Shown piece after piece: positions 8,436 to 16,905 of a stretch of DNA of 64,000 nt. The DNA lies in assembly GCA_039976075.1 (NCBI GenBank), contig JBDWFY010000018.1, positions 342,450 through 406,449 of the forward strand. The letters run 5' to 3'. The stretch's first letter is position 1; the number at the start of each line of letters is the position of its first letter. The notes under the pieces were generated by a model. That model saw only the letters and a program-made list of their open reading frames with translations, searched no databases and was not told the DNA's origin. The position numbers and the translations under genes are program-made. The DNA comes from JBDWFY01 sp039976075. Its GTDB lineage: Bacteria; Pseudomonadota; Alphaproteobacteria; Rhizobiales; Stappiaceae.

Positions 8436-9458
8436 TTGGCAATTCGAGTCGCCGTGATCGGTGCCGGTATAATGGGTGCTGATCACGCAAGCATCATTTC
8501 AGAAGATTTACCCGGCGCCGCGCTCCAGGTGGTCTGCGATGTCTCGGAGACAGCAGCCCGCCGTGTTGCTGACGCCAATGCGGCACAGGACTTCGCGACA
8601 GACCCCTTCGCAACGATAAGTCGCAAAGATGTCGATGCCGTCCTGATCGCAAGCCCCGACCCAACCCATGCCAGCCTGACGCTAGCCGCGCTGGACCTGC
8701 ACAAGCCTGTGCTCTGCGAAAAGCCATTGGCGGTCACCGCAAAGGACTGTCTATCGGTGATTGAGGCGGAATGCGAGATCGGGCAGCAGCTCGTCCAGGT
8801 GGGATTTATGCGTCGTTTCGACCGATCTTACGTTGAAGTGAAGTCAACGCTTCTATCAGGGCAAATCGGTAACGCTGTGATGATGCACAACTTCCACCGC
8901 AATGTCTCTGCGCCAGCGAACTTTAGCGGGTTGATGGCGATTACCAACTCCGCCCCCCATGAGTTCGACGCAGCGCGGTATGTGCTCGACACGGAAATTG
9001 GGGCGATCTCTGCTTTTGAGCCACGCGTGGCCAACGACGGTGCTTCCAACCCGGTCGTCATCGTCATGGAAGCAGTAAACGGTCAACTCGTGACGATCGA
9101 AGTCAACAACAATGCCAGCTACGGCTATGACGTGAGAGGAGAGCTCGTCGGCACACAGGGATCGGTGACACTTGCGGGCCATCCTGCCGCCCGTATCGAC
9201 AAAAATCTCGTATCAGGAACACGCTATGCCGAAGATTGGCGCCCGAGATTTCGAGAGGCTTACCGGCTGCAGAACAAGGCGTGGATAACGTCTATCGCAA
9301 CAGGTCGCCCAGCGGGAGAGGCTGCGAATGCCTGGGATGGCTACTGTGCGACCGTGATTGCCCAGGCCGGAGCCACTGCTCTGACATCTGGTAAAAAAAC
9401 CAAGGTGGAACTGGCCGAGCGTCCGACGCTCTATTCAAAAGTTGGGGTGGCGCCCTGA
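8436..9458 (+). CDS. Gfo/Idh/MocA-family NAD(P)-dependent oxidoreductase (inositol dehydrogenase-like)
   Basis: 340 residues. The N-terminal Rossmann fold has GAGIMG (9-14) for NAD(P), and the conserved EKP motif (CEKPLAV, Glu95-Pro97) carries the catalytic lysine. The C-terminal alpha/beta domain contains SAPHEFDAARY, giving the His-Asp region typical of inositol 2-dehydrogenase and related enzymes. It probably oxidises a ring hydroxyl of a cyclic polyol or sugar to a ketone; the exact substrate is not readable. The start is TTG 8436; no ATG is suitably placed. It overlaps the next reading frame by 1 base (TGATG) and heads an operon with a CUT2 ABC importer, so its substrate is likely what that importer brings in. 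Confidence 0.88.
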   Translation: MAIRVAVIGAGIMGADHASIISEDLPGAALQVVCDVSETAARRVADANAAQDFATDPFATISRKDVDAVLIASPDPTHASLTLAALDLHKPVLCEKPLAVTAKDCLSVIEAECEIGQQLVQVGFMRRFDRSYVEVKSTLLSGQIGNAVMMHNFHRNVSAPANFSGLMAITNSAPHEFDAARYVLDTEIGAISAFEPRVANDGASNPVVIVMEAVNGQLVTIEVNNNASYGYDVRGELVGTQGSVTLAGHPAARIDKNLVSGTRYAEDWRPRFREAYRLQNKAWITSIATGRPAGEAANAWDGYCATVIAQAGATALTSGKKTKVELAERPTLYSKVGVAP

Positions 9459-9688
9459 TGGACATTCCAGGCCAAAGCCGGAGCGATATCCCGTTGGAAT
9501 GGAGACACGGACAGGAACGTTGGCGTCAGGTTTACCGCCACCTGAAAATGACCGGATATGATGGAGGACGCAGCATCAAGCCGGATGACATGCCGCTGAA
9601 TTATTTCGACAGGAAGAAAAAATCGGTTACGCTGCCTCCAAACAGGCTGCCCGGGGAACCGTCTGACCATGCGCCGCAGGATATCTGA
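9458..9688 (+). pseudogene. Decayed C-terminal remnant of a sugar phosphate isomerase/epimerase
   Basis: A 76-codon frame starting within the previous stop (TGATG). Its second half, RHLKMTGYDGGRSIKPDD and then KKKSVTLPPNRLP ending SDHAPQDI, lines up with the C-terminus of xylose isomerase-like TIM-barrel enzymes. Those typically read MxGYDGxLSIEHED, then a KSVALL helix and a terminal PQAI-like end. The roughly 270 N-terminal residues with the metal site are absent, and the conserved SIEHED has become SIKPDD. I therefore read it as the scar of an internal deletion plus drift. It might still be translated because it is coupled to the upstream gene. The family match is from memory of the family pattern, not a search. 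Confidence 0.6.
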
Positions 9689-9700
9689 GGGGGGAATTGA

Positions 9701-10441
9701 TTGAGTCTGCTTGAACTGAAAAACATTACGAAGAGCTTTGGGGCAATCCACGCATTGCAGGGGGTCAATCTCACGGTCAAGGCCGGGGAAGCAGTCGGCC
9801 TCATGGGCGACAATGGCGCAGGCAAATCGACCCTGATGAAGATCATCGCCGGAAACTTTCCTCCCACCGAAGGCAACATCCTTATCGACGGAAACCAGGT
9901 GGAGTTTCACAAGCCGATCGATGCGCGCGAGGCGGGGATCGAGATCGTCTATCAGGATCTCGCGCTGTGCGACAACCTGACTGCGGCAGCCAACGTTTTT
10001 CTGGGCCGGGAGCGCAAAAAGCGCGTTGGGCCGTTCCGCTATCTCGATCACCGGGCGATGAACCAGGTTGCCGGCAAATTGTTCGCCGAGCTGAAATCCG
10101 AAACCCGTCCGCGCGATCTCGTGCGACAGATGTCGGGCGGCCAGCGTCAGGCAGTGGCAATCGCCCGCACACGATTGTCGGACCCCAAGCTCGTTCTGAT
10201 GGATGAGCCGACAGCGGCGATTTCGGTCCGGCAGGTCGCCGAAGTGCTGGCCCTGATAAAACGCCTCAAGGAAACAGGTCATGCGGTCATACTTGTCAGT
10301 CACCGCATGCCGGATGTGTTCGATGTGTGCGACAGGGTCGTCGTTCTGCGTCGGGGGAGCAAAGTAGCGGACAAAATCATTGACCAGACAAGTCCCGTGG
10401 AAGTGACTGGGCTGATCACGGGGGCTATTGAGGCGGCATGA
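9701..10441 (+). CDS. Sugar ABC transporter ATP-binding protein, half-size (CUT2, FrcA-like)
   Basis: 246 residues with a single ABC domain. Walker A is GDNGAGKST (36-44), the signature is SGGQRQAVAIAR, and Walker B is LVLMDEPT; the Q-loop segment is VYQDLALCDN. E. coli-type CUT2 ATPases (RbsA, XylG) carry two ABC domains in ~500 residues. This is the single-domain type known from the rhizobial fructose importer FrcA, and it must act as a dimer. The start is TTG 9701 behind GAGGGGGG. It overlaps the permease start by 4 bp (ATGA), indicating translational coupling. Confidence 0.92.
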   Translation: MSLLELKNITKSFGAIHALQGVNLTVKAGEAVGLMGDNGAGKSTLMKIIAGNFPPTEGNILIDGNQVEFHKPIDAREAGIEIVYQDLALCDNLTAAANVFLGRERKKRVGPFRYLDHRAMNQVAGKLFAELKSETRPRDLVRQMSGGQRQAVAIARTRLSDPKLVLMDEPTAAISVRQVAEVLALIKRLKETGHAVILVSHRMPDVFDVCDRVVVLRRGSKVADKIIDQTSPVEVTGLITGAIEAA

Positions 10442-11454
10442 CGGACCAGAGTGATAAATCACACGCTCAGATTGACGCGAGCATAACCGAACGCCGCGAA
10501 ATATCCGGCCTTGGTTCGATGATCAGGACACAGCCATTCTGGGTCTTCCTGGCAATCATAGCCATTGGGCTGGTCATGAGCTTTGTTTCCGACGCATTCA
10601 TGACCGAACGCAACATGTTCAACATCACGCGAAACTTTGCCTTTTTCGGCATCATGGCGCTTGGCATGTCTGCGGTTATCTGCACGGCGGGTATCGACCT
10701 GAGTGTCGGGTCGCTCATGGGTCTTTGCGCCATAACGCTGGGCCTGGTGATGCAAGCGGGTCTGGGGATCGGCGTCGGATTCCTGGTCTGCATGGCGACC
10801 GCTGCACTTGTGGGGTTCATCAACGGGGTGTTGATCGCCTATCTGCGCATGGCGCCCTTTGTGGTCACGCTTGGCATGCTGGCAATGGCGCGATCGATTG
10901 CAATGGTCCTTTCCAACAATAAGATGATCTATAAATTCGGCCCCGATCAGGACCTGTTCGAGTGGATCGGCGGCGAAAGCATGCTGGGTGTACCAAACGT
11001 TGTCTGGGTCTTGATCGTCATGACTGCCATCTTCTGGCTGGTCTGGCGCTATTCCACCTGGGGGCGCTGGGTGATCGCAATCGGAGGCAATGCACAGGCG
11101 GCAAAACTATCGGGGATCCCGGTGGAGCGCATGATCGTTTCAGTCTATATGGTCTGCTCGATGTGTACCGGTCTCGCAGCCTTTATGTTCATCGGCTACA
11201 CCGGCTCGGCCACCAACGGTCTGGGCGTAACATACGAGCTGAATGTTATCGCCGCGACCGTCATCGGCGGTGCCAACCTCATGGGCGGAGTGGTCTATGC
11301 CCTGGGCGCACCGATCGGTGCGGCCTTGATGGAACTCATTCGAAATTCGCTGCTTCTTGCCGGCATTCCGGCTCTGTGGCAGCAATTCTTTGTGGGTCTG
11401 TTCCTTATCATCGCAGTACTACTGGAACAGATCCGTAACCGAAGCGGCCGCTAA
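10438..11454 (+). CDS. Sugar ABC transporter permease (CUT2/RbsC family)
   Basis: A 338-residue inner-membrane permease with about 8-10 hydrophobic helices. It carries the family landmarks AGIDLSVGS (about 83-91) and GGAN near the C-terminus (VIGGANLMGG). It forms the channel of the importer with the ATPase at 9701 and the binding protein at 11485. The N-terminal ~25 residues are polar and cytoplasmic. It starts inside the ATPase stop codon. RbsC-like permeases move monosaccharides or polyols. Confidence 0.92.
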   Translation: MTDQSDKSHAQIDASITERREISGLGSMIRTQPFWVFLAIIAIGLVMSFVSDAFMTERNMFNITRNFAFFGIMALGMSAVICTAGIDLSVGSLMGLCAITLGLVMQAGLGIGVGFLVCMATAALVGFINGVLIAYLRMAPFVVTLGMLAMARSIAMVLSNNKMIYKFGPDQDLFEWIGGESMLGVPNVVWVLIVMTAIFWLVWRYSTWGRWVIAIGGNAQAAKLSGIPVERMIVSVYMVCSMCTGLAAFMFIGYTGSATNGLGVTYELNVIAATVIGGANLMGGVVYALGAPIGAALMELIRNSLLLAGIPALWQQFFVGLFLIIAVLLEQIRNRSGR

Positions 11455-11484
11455 GGGCGCTCATTTCCAAAGGGAGGAAATCCA

Positions 11485-12471
11485 ATGAAAAAACTACTGA
11501 TCGCAACGGCTCTGGTCTCGATGCTTGCTCCGGCTGCCGCGATGGCCGAGGGCAAGACATTTGCCTTGGTTCCAAAAGCAATGAACAACCCGTTCTTCGA
11601 CCTGGCTCGCGATGGGTGTTACAAAGCTCAGGAAGAGTTGGCGGATGTTACCTGCGAATATATCGGCCCGGGCGAACATACCGAGCTTGAACAGATCCAG
11701 ATTGTACAGGATCTGATTACCAAGGGTGTGGACGGCATCGCTGTCGCCCCATCAAATGCGCCGGCTATGGCCAAGGCACTGAAAGCTGCAGCGGATGCAG
11801 GCATTCCTGTCATGACCTGGGATTCGGATCTCCTTGATGAAGACAAGAGCCTCCGCACCACCTATGTGGGCACCAACAACTACGAAATCGGTGTGAACCT
11901 GGCGAAGCTCGCCATGGCCCGTCACGCCGACGGTGGCTCAGTCTGCCTGCAGACAGGGGGCGCCTCTGCAGCCAACCATAACGAGCGTTTGAAAGGCGCC
12001 CGTGACACACTGGCGGGAAAAGATACGGGCACAGCTCCCGGTGAAGCACTGGCCGGTGAAGGCGGCTGGACAGAGATATCCGGCTGTCCGCTCATCACGA
12101 ACGACGACGGTAACGTGGCTGTACAGGGCATGACCGACATATTGGCGGCCAACCCTGATTTGACACTGTTCCTATCAACGGGTGCATTTACCCAGTGGTT
12201 CGACAATGCGTATCGCAAGGCCGCTGAGCCCTACAAGGCGAAGATGGATTCTGGCGATCTGACCATTGTGGTTGCTGATACTCTGCCCATGCAGTTGGAA
12301 CAGACCAAAGACGGTCTGGGCAACGGCCTGGTTGGTCAGCGTCCATTCGAAATGGGTTATAAGGCGATGTTCATTCTGAAGGACATTGTTGATGGCAAGA
12401 AAGTTGATGATCCGATCTTTACGGGTCTCGACGTCTGCAACAACGAAAACGTAGACACGTGCGTCCAGTGA
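11485..12471 (+). CDS. Periplasmic sugar/polyol-binding protein of the CUT2 importer
   Basis: 328 residues. A classical Sec signal peptide (KKLLIATALVSMLAPAAAMA, cleavage near residue 21-22) is followed by a type I periplasmic-binding fold. The first strand reads FALVPKAMNNPFFD, and the hinge region includes KGVDGIAVAPSNAPAM and IPVMTWDSD, typical of RbsB/FrcB-like receptors. Cysteine pairs (DGCYKAQEELADVTCEY near the start, CNNENVDTC at the end) suggest disulfides in the periplasm. A strong ribosome site, AAGGGAGG, precedes ATG 11485. It is the last gene before a strong terminator, a layout that favours high expression of the receptor. The ligand is not identifiable by reading. Confidence 0.92.
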   Translation: MKKLLIATALVSMLAPAAAMAEGKTFALVPKAMNNPFFDLARDGCYKAQEELADVTCEYIGPGEHTELEQIQIVQDLITKGVDGIAVAPSNAPAMAKALKAAADAGIPVMTWDSDLLDEDKSLRTTYVGTNNYEIGVNLAKLAMARHADGGSVCLQTGGASAANHNERLKGARDTLAGKDTGTAPGEALAGEGGWTEISGCPLITNDDGNVAVQGMTDILAANPDLTLFLSTGAFTQWFDNAYRKAAEPYKAKMDSGDLTIVVADTLPMQLEQTKDGLGNGLVGQRPFEMGYKAMFILKDIVDGKKVDDPIFTGLDVCNNENVDTCVQ

Positions 12472-12495
12472 CGCCTGTCTGAACTCCAGTGAACA

Positions 12496-12532
12496 GCGGT
12501 GGCGCGGGAAATCGTGCCGCCGCATTTTTTTT
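12496..12532 (+). terminator. Rho-independent terminator after the CUT2 operon
   Basis: An 11-bp GC-rich stem (GCGGTGGCGCG / CGTGCCGCCGC, two wobble pairs) with a 6-nt loop, followed by A and eight T. It ends the transcript that begins at the oxidoreductase. Confidence 0.92.
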
Positions 12533-12700
12533 GCACAACGGTCATACCGCCAGTCGAGGCGCATACCCCAAGCAGAAGCCAGCCGGCAGAATTCATGGCT
12601 TGAGGGCACAGGATCCAGGCGCTACCTTTTTCAATAGAAAACTGCATGGAGACCCGGGACCCCAATCCCGGCAAAGTCGTGCCAACCGGAGCCTGCGAAG

Positions 12701-13516
12701 ATGAACAGACTGGATGGAAAAATAGCCGTCGTGACCGGCGGAACCCAAGGCCTTGGCGCCGCCATCGCGCATGGGTTCGCAATGGCGGGAGTTGCCGGTA
12801 TCGTAACCTGCGGTCGCAATGCCAAAAAGGGTGAATTGGTCGCCGCCGACATAACACGTGCTCATGATGTCACAGCGAAATTCGTTGCTGCCGACCTCGC
12901 GAAAGTCGACGATTGCCGTGCTGTCATCGCCGCAGCCAACGACACGTTCGGCCGAGTGGATATTCTGGTCAACGCTGCCGGCCTGACGGATCGAGGCGAC
13001 CTTCTGACGACCACGCCAGAACTATTCGACCGCATGTTCGCAGTCAATGTGAGAGCGCCATTCTTCCTCATTCAGGAAGCCGTGCGCGGCATGATCCGGG
13101 ACGGCATCGAAGGAGCGATCGTCAATATCGGCTCAACCTCATCCCGCGCCGGGCAACCCTTCGTTGCGCCGTACTGTGCATCCAAAGGTGCCCTCTCCAC
13201 GCTAACCCGTAACGCTGGCTTCGCATTGATGCGCAACAGGATACGCGTGAACCAACTGGATATTGGCTGGATGAATTCGGAGAATGAACGGGCTGTGCAA
13301 TTCAGCGAAACGGGCGATCCGGATTTCATAGACAAACAGGCTGCAACACTCCCGTTTGGGCGCCTTCTGGAACCAGAGGAAGTTGCCAAGGCAGTATCAT
13401 TCCTTGCATCACCAGACAGTGGCATGATGACCGGTTCAGTCATTCAGTTCGATCAATCGGTTTGGGGAGGGTATGACGGTCAGGCTCCCACGCCGGCCGA
13501 TCCGATAACGATTTGA
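12701..13516 (+). CDS. Short-chain dehydrogenase/reductase (classical SDR)
   Basis: 271 residues. The cofactor motif TGGTQGLG (about 12-19) is followed by NAAG in LVNAAGLTDR, the active-site serine lies in GSTSSRAG, and the catalytic pair is YCASK. The C-terminus (FDQSVWGGYDG) completes the fold. It probably oxidises or reduces a sugar or polyol hydroxyl with NAD(P). It lies beyond the terminator at 12496-12532 and so probably has its own promoter. Its orientation and neighbours suggest a role in the same catabolic locus as the LacI-regulated importer. The ribosome site is weak (GCGAAG). Confidence 0.88.
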   Translation: MNRLDGKIAVVTGGTQGLGAAIAHGFAMAGVAGIVTCGRNAKKGELVAADITRAHDVTAKFVAADLAKVDDCRAVIAAANDTFGRVDILVNAAGLTDRGDLLTTTPELFDRMFAVNVRAPFFLIQEAVRGMIRDGIEGAIVNIGSTSSRAGQPFVAPYCASKGALSTLTRNAGFALMRNRIRVNQLDIGWMNSENERAVQFSETGDPDFIDKQAATLPFGRLLEPEEVAKAVSFLASPDSGMMTGSVIQFDQSVWGGYDGQAPTPADPITI

Positions 13517-13680
13517 TAGTTCGTGTACCGGTACCGCCGAACCACTTGTGGGTATTGCCGCCTCATTTCGCAATCGTTAAACGAGGCGACGTCGATCTTG
13601 CCAGTTGCTGCACTCCGTCGGCGAATTTCTACGCTTAATTTTTAGATAGGACGCAATCTATTCGGGGTCGTTGTAATTAT

Positions 13681-13932
13681 TTACCCAATTCTTATCGATA
13701 CGATTTTTAGCTGACCGTTAACGACCTCATAGACAACCGTAACCTGTTCTCCGACTTTGAAGGCGCCAATTTTGATTGATTTAGGCAAGTGAAAAGCGCG
13801 ATGATCGATAACAATGATCCGCGCCTGAACATCGATGTGGGTGATGCTGGCAGTAATTTCTGCGGCCCAGGCACTGACAAGGCTGGCAGCAAGCAAGCCA
13901 AGTGTTGAAACGACAATTATAAAATATCTCAT
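13681..13932 (-). CDS. DUF1344 small exported protein
   Basis: 83 residues with an N-terminal signal peptide (cleavage near SAWA, about residue 23) and a small beta-rich body: ITHIDVQARIIVIDHRAFHLP, then FKVGEQVTVVYE. This fits DUF1344, a family found mainly in Hyphomicrobiales with no established function. The body resembles a single small beta-barrel (OB-like). The length is normal for the family. It is a single gene between the SDR and the DUF533 protein. Confidence 0.82.
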   Translation of the reverse strand: MRYFIIVVSTLGLLAASLVSAWAAEITASITHIDVQARIIVIDHRAFHLPKSIKIGAFKVGEQVTVVYEVVNGQLKIVSIRIG

Positions 13933-14073
13933 GCAATCGATCCCTTTTAGCTGATGTTAAAATCATAGCTCCGGGGACCGATTGTCACAATGCCATGCTT
14001 CGAAGATCACAACAATTAGTCGACATTTACGGTGGGTCTGCACGACCTTGTCAATAATGGCGACACCGCCTCG

Positions 14074-14808
14074 CTAAGCCGCTTCGGCTTCACGCACCGC
14101 AGCCTCGATTTCATTGACCAAGCCCTGTTCGAGCCCCATGCGCGCCGCCAGCATTTGCAGATAGGCCTGTTCCGCAGGATGGTCAGGATCAATTGCCAGT
14201 CTGGATGCCGCATAGATTTCAGCTGCCCCTTCCGGTGTTCGCGCACCCGCAACGATTTTTTCGATATCCAGAGGCGCCCGCAATTCGTCCATCAGGAACG
14301 CCTTCTGCTGAGCATCAAGGTCCGCCTCATCGATCTTCGCAAAGATCCGCTGTTGCTCGTCCGCATCGATATGACCATCAGCTTTCGCCGCATTGATCAT
14401 CGCCTGCATCAAGGAAAGAGCAAAACTTTCCGCACCGCCAGGTGCCTGATCGACCGAAAAGGGAGACCCTGCCGGTGGCTCTATATGCAAAGGGTCTGAT
14501 GCACTACCAGCATTGGGATTGTGGGGAGACGGACTTTCCGGGTTCGAGCCACCACTGCCTGCCTGGTAATCCCGATAGGCTTTGTAGGCGAGTCCCCCAA
14601 CCAGGGCCATGCCTCCATAAGTCAACGCGTTTTTACCAAGCTTCCTGCCTGACTTTGTTCCAAGTAACAGCCCGGCAAGACCACCGGCAATCGCTCCGCC
14701 CGCAAGACCGCCAGCATTATTCTGAACATAAGACTTGCCCTTACTGGCAACACCGCCTGCACCACCGGTACCCAAAAATTGGTCAAGCAGACCCTTCGTG
14801 TCGAACAT
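14074..14808 (-). CDS. DUF533 / TerB-like protein (YebE family)
   Basis: 244 residues. The N-terminus (MFDTKGLLDQFLG) is followed by a glycine-rich hydrophobic helix with GGAIAGGLAGLLLG, then a low-complexity Gly/Ser/Pro linker (about 85-125). The C-terminal helical domain, with KADGHIDADEQQRI, is the acidic TerB-type metal-binding motif of DUF533 proteins. Function is unknown; E. coli YebE belongs to the same family. ATG 14808 follows GGAGG; a longer frame to 14883 has no site. The glycine-zipper-like segment suggests membrane association. Confidence 0.88.
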   Translation of the reverse strand: MFDTKGLLDQFLGTGGAGGVASKGKSYVQNNAGGLAGGAIAGGLAGLLLGTKSGRKLGKNALTYGGMALVGGLAYKAYRDYQAGSGGSNPESPSPHNPNAGSASDPLHIEPPAGSPFSVDQAPGGAESFALSLMQAMINAAKADGHIDADEQQRIFAKIDEADLDAQQKAFLMDELRAPLDIEKIVAGARTPEGAAEIYAASRLAIDPDHPAEQAYLQMLAARMGLEQGLVNEIEAAVREAEAA

Positions 14809-14964
14809 AGTTCCTCCAGCTTTCATCCAAATTGTCAAAACCTGAAATGGGCATCGGTCCGACTTTTGGCAAGAACGCGGCAAAACTATTTTGCATGCAA
14901 AAGCCTACCCTTCCCGCGAGTTCATTCTGGAGACAATTCAACTGATACCGGCAACGCAGTTCTG

Positions 14965-15435
14965 TCAGATCGGCAGGCAATTGCTGTCAGCGAGGGTTTC
15001 AAGGATGACGGAGGAACGAACATTGTCAACCGACTGATGCACAAGCAGTTCATCATTGATCAGCCGGCTCAGGTCCTTCAGATCGCGCACAGTTACCTTC
15101 AACAGGTAATCCATATCGCCGGTCATAACGTGTGCCTCCTGAATTTCCGGCAACATGGAAACAAGCCGTCGAAAATTTTGGGCGTTGTCTCCGCTATGCC
15201 TTGAGAGTGACACGCCGATGATCGCAGAAACCTGGAATCCAAGGGGTTCCGCGGCAAGCACCGCCCGATATCGCCGGACAACGCCGTCCTCCTCCAATCG
15301 CGTCCGACGCCGAGAAACCTGAGAAGCGGAGAGGCCAATTTCCTCTCCTATCACCTGGTTCGTGATGCTGGAATCACATTGGAGGCGCGCAAGTATCTTG
15401 GTATCAAATCCATCAATACTGTTCATCATGTGCAT
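14965..15435 (-). CDS. Lrp/AsnC-family transcriptional regulator
   Basis: About 156 residues. The N-terminal winged helix-turn-helix (IDGFDTKILARLQCD, then IGLSASQVSRRRTRLE) is followed by the RAM ligand-binding domain with HVMTGDMDYLLKV. Three close ATGs (15435, 15429, 15426) are possible. 15435 is preferred because GGTAG sits just upstream, though the site is weak. It is divergent from hppD with about 170 bp between the starts. Lrp-type proteins next to hppD commonly control tyrosine and phenylalanine catabolism; that role here is inferred from position. The effector is probably an aromatic amino acid. Confidence 0.88.
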   Translation of the reverse strand: MHMMNSIDGFDTKILARLQCDSSITNQVIGEEIGLSASQVSRRRTRLEEDGVVRRYRAVLAAEPLGFQVSAIIGVSLSRHSGDNAQNFRRLVSMLPEIQEAHVMTGDMDYLLKVTVRDLKDLSRLINDELLVHQSVDNVRSSVILETLADSNCLPI

Positions 15436-15603
15436 ATATCTACCATAATTTGCACTATTTTCGCAAAAAATTGTCCACCAGCAGAAAGTTCGCACACTCG
15501 ATGCGTCCATGAACGTGCACAATGGCAGCAAGAGCACTCCCGCTATGCATTTGTATCAACAGAAGCCACAGCGGGACGATAAGCCAATTTTGAGGAGAGA
15601 ACG

Positions 15604-16713
15604 ATGGGACCGTTTCCGCACGATGCGCTTCCGGCTGAAATCACCGAACAGAACCCAGCCGGTACCGATGGATTTGAGTTTGTCGAATTTGCTCATGCTG
15701 AACCCGAAAAACTGGATTCCCTTTTTCGGCGCATGGGTTTTGTGCCCGTTGCCAAACACAAGACGAAAAACATTACCGTCTACCGACAAGGTGACATCAA
15801 CTACATTCTGAATGCTGAAAAAGGCTCGTTCGCGGATCGGTTTGTTGCAACCCACGGCCCCTGTGCACCCTCTATGGCCTGGCGAGTGGTGGATGCCGAG
15901 CATGCGCTGAAACACGCCATTGCCCTGGGTGCTGAAGTGTATGAAGGTGCCGATAAAACGCTGGATGCACCAGCAATCAAGGGCATCGGTGGTTCATTGA
16001 TTTACTTCGTTGATCAATATGGCAAAAAGGGGTCGCCTTACAGCAAAGAATTCAACTGGCTCGGCGCGGTGGATGCCCGTCCAACCGGTGTCGGGTTTTT
16101 CTATCTCGACCACCTGACCCACAATGTTTTTCGGGGCAACATGGACAAGTGGTTTCATTTCTATGCCGATCTGTTCAACTTCAAACAAATTCGTTTTTTC
16201 GACATTGAAGGTAAATTGACAGGATTGTTTTCCCGCGCCTTGACCAGCCCATGCGGCAAAATTCGGATCCCCATCAATGAATCCGCTGATGAGAAAAGTC
16301 AGATCGAAGAATATCTGAAAAAATACAACGGCGAAGGCATTCAGCATATCGCCGTTGGCAGCAATGACATTTATAGCGCGACCGATCAGCTCGCCGCAAA
16401 CGAACTGAAATTCATGCCTGGACCACCGGAAGTTTACTACGAAAATAGTTTTGAGCGGGTCAGCGGTCACAGCGAACCGGTCGACGCTATGAAAAAGCAT
16501 GGCATTCTGATTGATGGCGAAGGCGTGATTGACGGCGGCACAACAAAAATTCTCCTTCAGATTTTTTCTAAAACCGTCATTGGACCGATCTTTTTCGAAT
16601 TCATCCAACGCAAGGGTGATGACGGCTTCGGTGAGGGCAACTTCCGGGCATTGTTTGAATCGATCGAAGAAGATCAGGTCCGACGGGGCGTGTTGCAGGA
16701 CGACGCGGCCTGA
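15604..16713 (+). CDS. hppD: 4-hydroxyphenylpyruvate dioxygenase
   Basis: 369 residues. HPPD converts 4-hydroxyphenylpyruvate to homogentisate in tyrosine catabolism using Fe(II) and O2. The two glyoxalase-type domains are present. Iron ligands can be placed at His in YLDHLTHNV (about 175), His in GIQHIAVGS (about 256) and Glu in FFEFIQRKGDDGFGEGNF (about 336). The C-terminal helix RALFESIEEDQVRRG is characteristic. GAGGAGAG precedes ATG 15604. No homogentisate dioxygenase or fumarylacetoacetase gene is adjacent, so the rest of the pathway is elsewhere. A terminator follows directly. Confidence 0.96.
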   Translation: MGPFPHDALPAEITEQNPAGTDGFEFVEFAHAEPEKLDSLFRRMGFVPVAKHKTKNITVYRQGDINYILNAEKGSFADRFVATHGPCAPSMAWRVVDAEHALKHAIALGAEVYEGADKTLDAPAIKGIGGSLIYFVDQYGKKGSPYSKEFNWLGAVDARPTGVGFFYLDHLTHNVFRGNMDKWFHFYADLFNFKQIRFFDIEGKLTGLFSRALTSPCGKIRIPINESADEKSQIEEYLKKYNGEGIQHIAVGSNDIYSATDQLAANELKFMPGPPEVYYENSFERVSGHSEPVDAMKKHGILIDGEGVIDGGTTKILLQIFSKTVIGPIFFEFIQRKGDDGFGEGNFRALFESIEEDQVRRGVLQDDAA

Positions 16714-16744
16714 TCCAAAGCATATCCAATTCTGTGAAGTACTT

Positions 16745-16772
16745 AACGGGCAGCCATTCGCTGCCCGTTTTT
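16745..16772 (+). terminator. Rho-independent terminator after hppD
   Basis: A 10-bp stem AACGGGCAGC / GCTGCCCGTT with loop CATTC, running into TTTTTG. It isolates hppD from the downstream methyltransferase gene. Confidence 0.9.
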
Positions 16773-16776
16773 GTCA

Positions 16777-16844
16777 GTGCGGGCTGTGAACTCTGCCATA
16801 GGCCAGCCCCTTACGGGAGCGTAAGGGAGCAGGCCATCACGCAC
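16777..16844 (+). ncRNA. Candidate structured 5' leader of the homocysteine S-methyltransferase gene
   Basis: Nested complementary segments lie 60-130 bp before the start codon: GTGCG (16777) with CGCAC (16840), GTGA (16786) with TCAC (16837), GGCC (16801) with GGCC (16832), and a hairpin CCCTTACG-GGAG-CGTAAGGG (16808-16827). The fold is seen by pairing only. I cannot match it to a named riboswitch, and no T-rich terminator is part of it. Confidence 0.35.
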
Positions 16845-16905
16845 GAAACGGAGGCCCAGACCCTCTGACTTTTGACAGTGCGATGATTTTACAGGGAGTA
16901 TCGCA

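Noticed and set aside
9431..10462. 343-codon minus-strand frame opposite the ABC ATPase
   Set aside because: Antisense shadow of a gene with intact Walker A, signature and Walker B motifs; its translation is rich in Arg, His and Cys with no domain.
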